A stretch of 64,000 nt of DNA from contig NZ_JAWRCU010000002.1 in the NCBI RefSeq assembly GCF_033542235.1, forward strand, positions 620,001-684,000, read 5' to 3'. Positions 63,784-64,000 of the stretch are shown one piece after another. The notes under the pieces are model-generated. The model was not told where the DNA came from, did no database searches, and worked only from the letters and a program-made list of their open reading frames with translations. The number at the start of each line of letters is the position of its first letter. Position 1 is the first letter of the stretch. Position numbers and translations under genes: made by a program. The stretch is from JAWRCU01 sp033542235 (GTDB lineage: Bacteria > Pseudomonadota > Alphaproteobacteria > Rhizobiales > Rhizobiaceae).

Positions 63784-64000
63784 GCCTTTTTGGGGACGGG
63801 GTTCCTCGATCACAAAGCGAGCCCGACCGTCGAGCGTCGGCCGGTCTCAACGCAAGGTCAACCATTCCCGGGGGGATGCGGGAATTCTGGGGTGCCGCCA
63901 GCTTTCACGGCGCGGCACGAGTGGCTAGGTTGACCCTGCTTGCGGGTATTGGCGGCTTCGCTTCGTGGCGAAGGGGGGTAGGCCCGCAGTGCACCTAAGC

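Noticed and set aside
63786..64000. Possible RNA gene at the right edge
   Set aside because: Some short inverted pieces can be drawn, but no tRNA cloverleaf or known RNA consensus is seen.

Overview
The window looks like chromosomal DNA of a GC-rich alphaproteobacterium of the Rhizobiales, most likely Mesorhizobium or a close Phyllobacteriaceae relative. The evidence is the type of housekeeping genes and their order (clpP-clpX-lon-hupB; rplM-rpsI; ctaA beside a DUF2842 gene; argC and speB nearby), abundant ABC sugar and nucleoside uptake systems, and rhizobial-type exopolysaccharide genes. This assignment is inference; no rRNA is present.

Layout. 0-9.2 kb: surface and secreted functions, namely a serralysin-like RTX metalloprotease, a metallophosphoesterase/nucleotidyltransferase gene pair, a TIGR03032-type protein and a 1375-residue autotransporter built of about twelve ~50-residue repeats. 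9.2-11.9 kb: a small island-like segment between a 27-nt copy of a tRNA-Pro 3' end and the intact tRNA-Pro(GGG), carrying a small secreted protein and an MprF-C-like (DUF2156) enzyme. 12-13.4 kb: a DegP/HtrA-like protease. 13.6-21.5 kb: a seven-gene sugar operon (binding protein, ATPase, permease, TIM-barrel isomerase, dihydroxyacetone-kinase-type kinase, SIS-domain isomerase, SorC-type regulator). 22-34.3 kb: a ten-gene accessory cluster in two adjacent transcription blocks (aminotransferase, GntR regulator, aldo/keto reductase; then BMP-type binding protein, dimethylformamidase-like protein, nucleoside-type ABC transporter, variant nucleoside hydrolase, and a dehydrogenase fused to DUF4269). 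Both blocks are preceded by the same palindromic operator. A 22-nt copy of the tRNA-Pro 5' end lies just after this cluster at 34.37 kb.

34.4-44 kb: exopolysaccharide synthesis and export (Wzy-like polymerase, initiating glycosyl-phosphate transferase, GT4 glycosyltransferase, Wza-like lipoprotein, a Wzc-like protein with a degenerate kinase domain, BioF2-type acetyltransferase, polysaccharide deacetylase). 44-64 kb: mostly core functions, namely an MFS transporter, heme A synthase, arginine and polyamine enzymes, ribosomal proteins L13/S9, a thioesterase, an enoyl-CoA hydratase, a frameshifted VOC gene, a CoA-binding protein, MetY, a cupin, a P450 with a tandemly duplicated 3' end, two APH-type kinases, and the ClpP-ClpX-Lon-HU protein-quality block.

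How the genes may work together. The 22-34 kb cluster is the best candidate for an undescribed system. It reads as a GntR-controlled pathway that imports a nucleoside-like compound, cleaves it with a hydrolase whose active site departs from the family, opens an amide bond, and processes the released fragment by transamination and oxidation. The 13-21 kb cluster reads as import, isomerisation and phosphorylation of an unknown ketose or aldose. Both lie between tRNA-Pro-derived repeats, which suggests they are acquired cargo, although no integrase was found. All family calls are from reading motifs; no database search was run.
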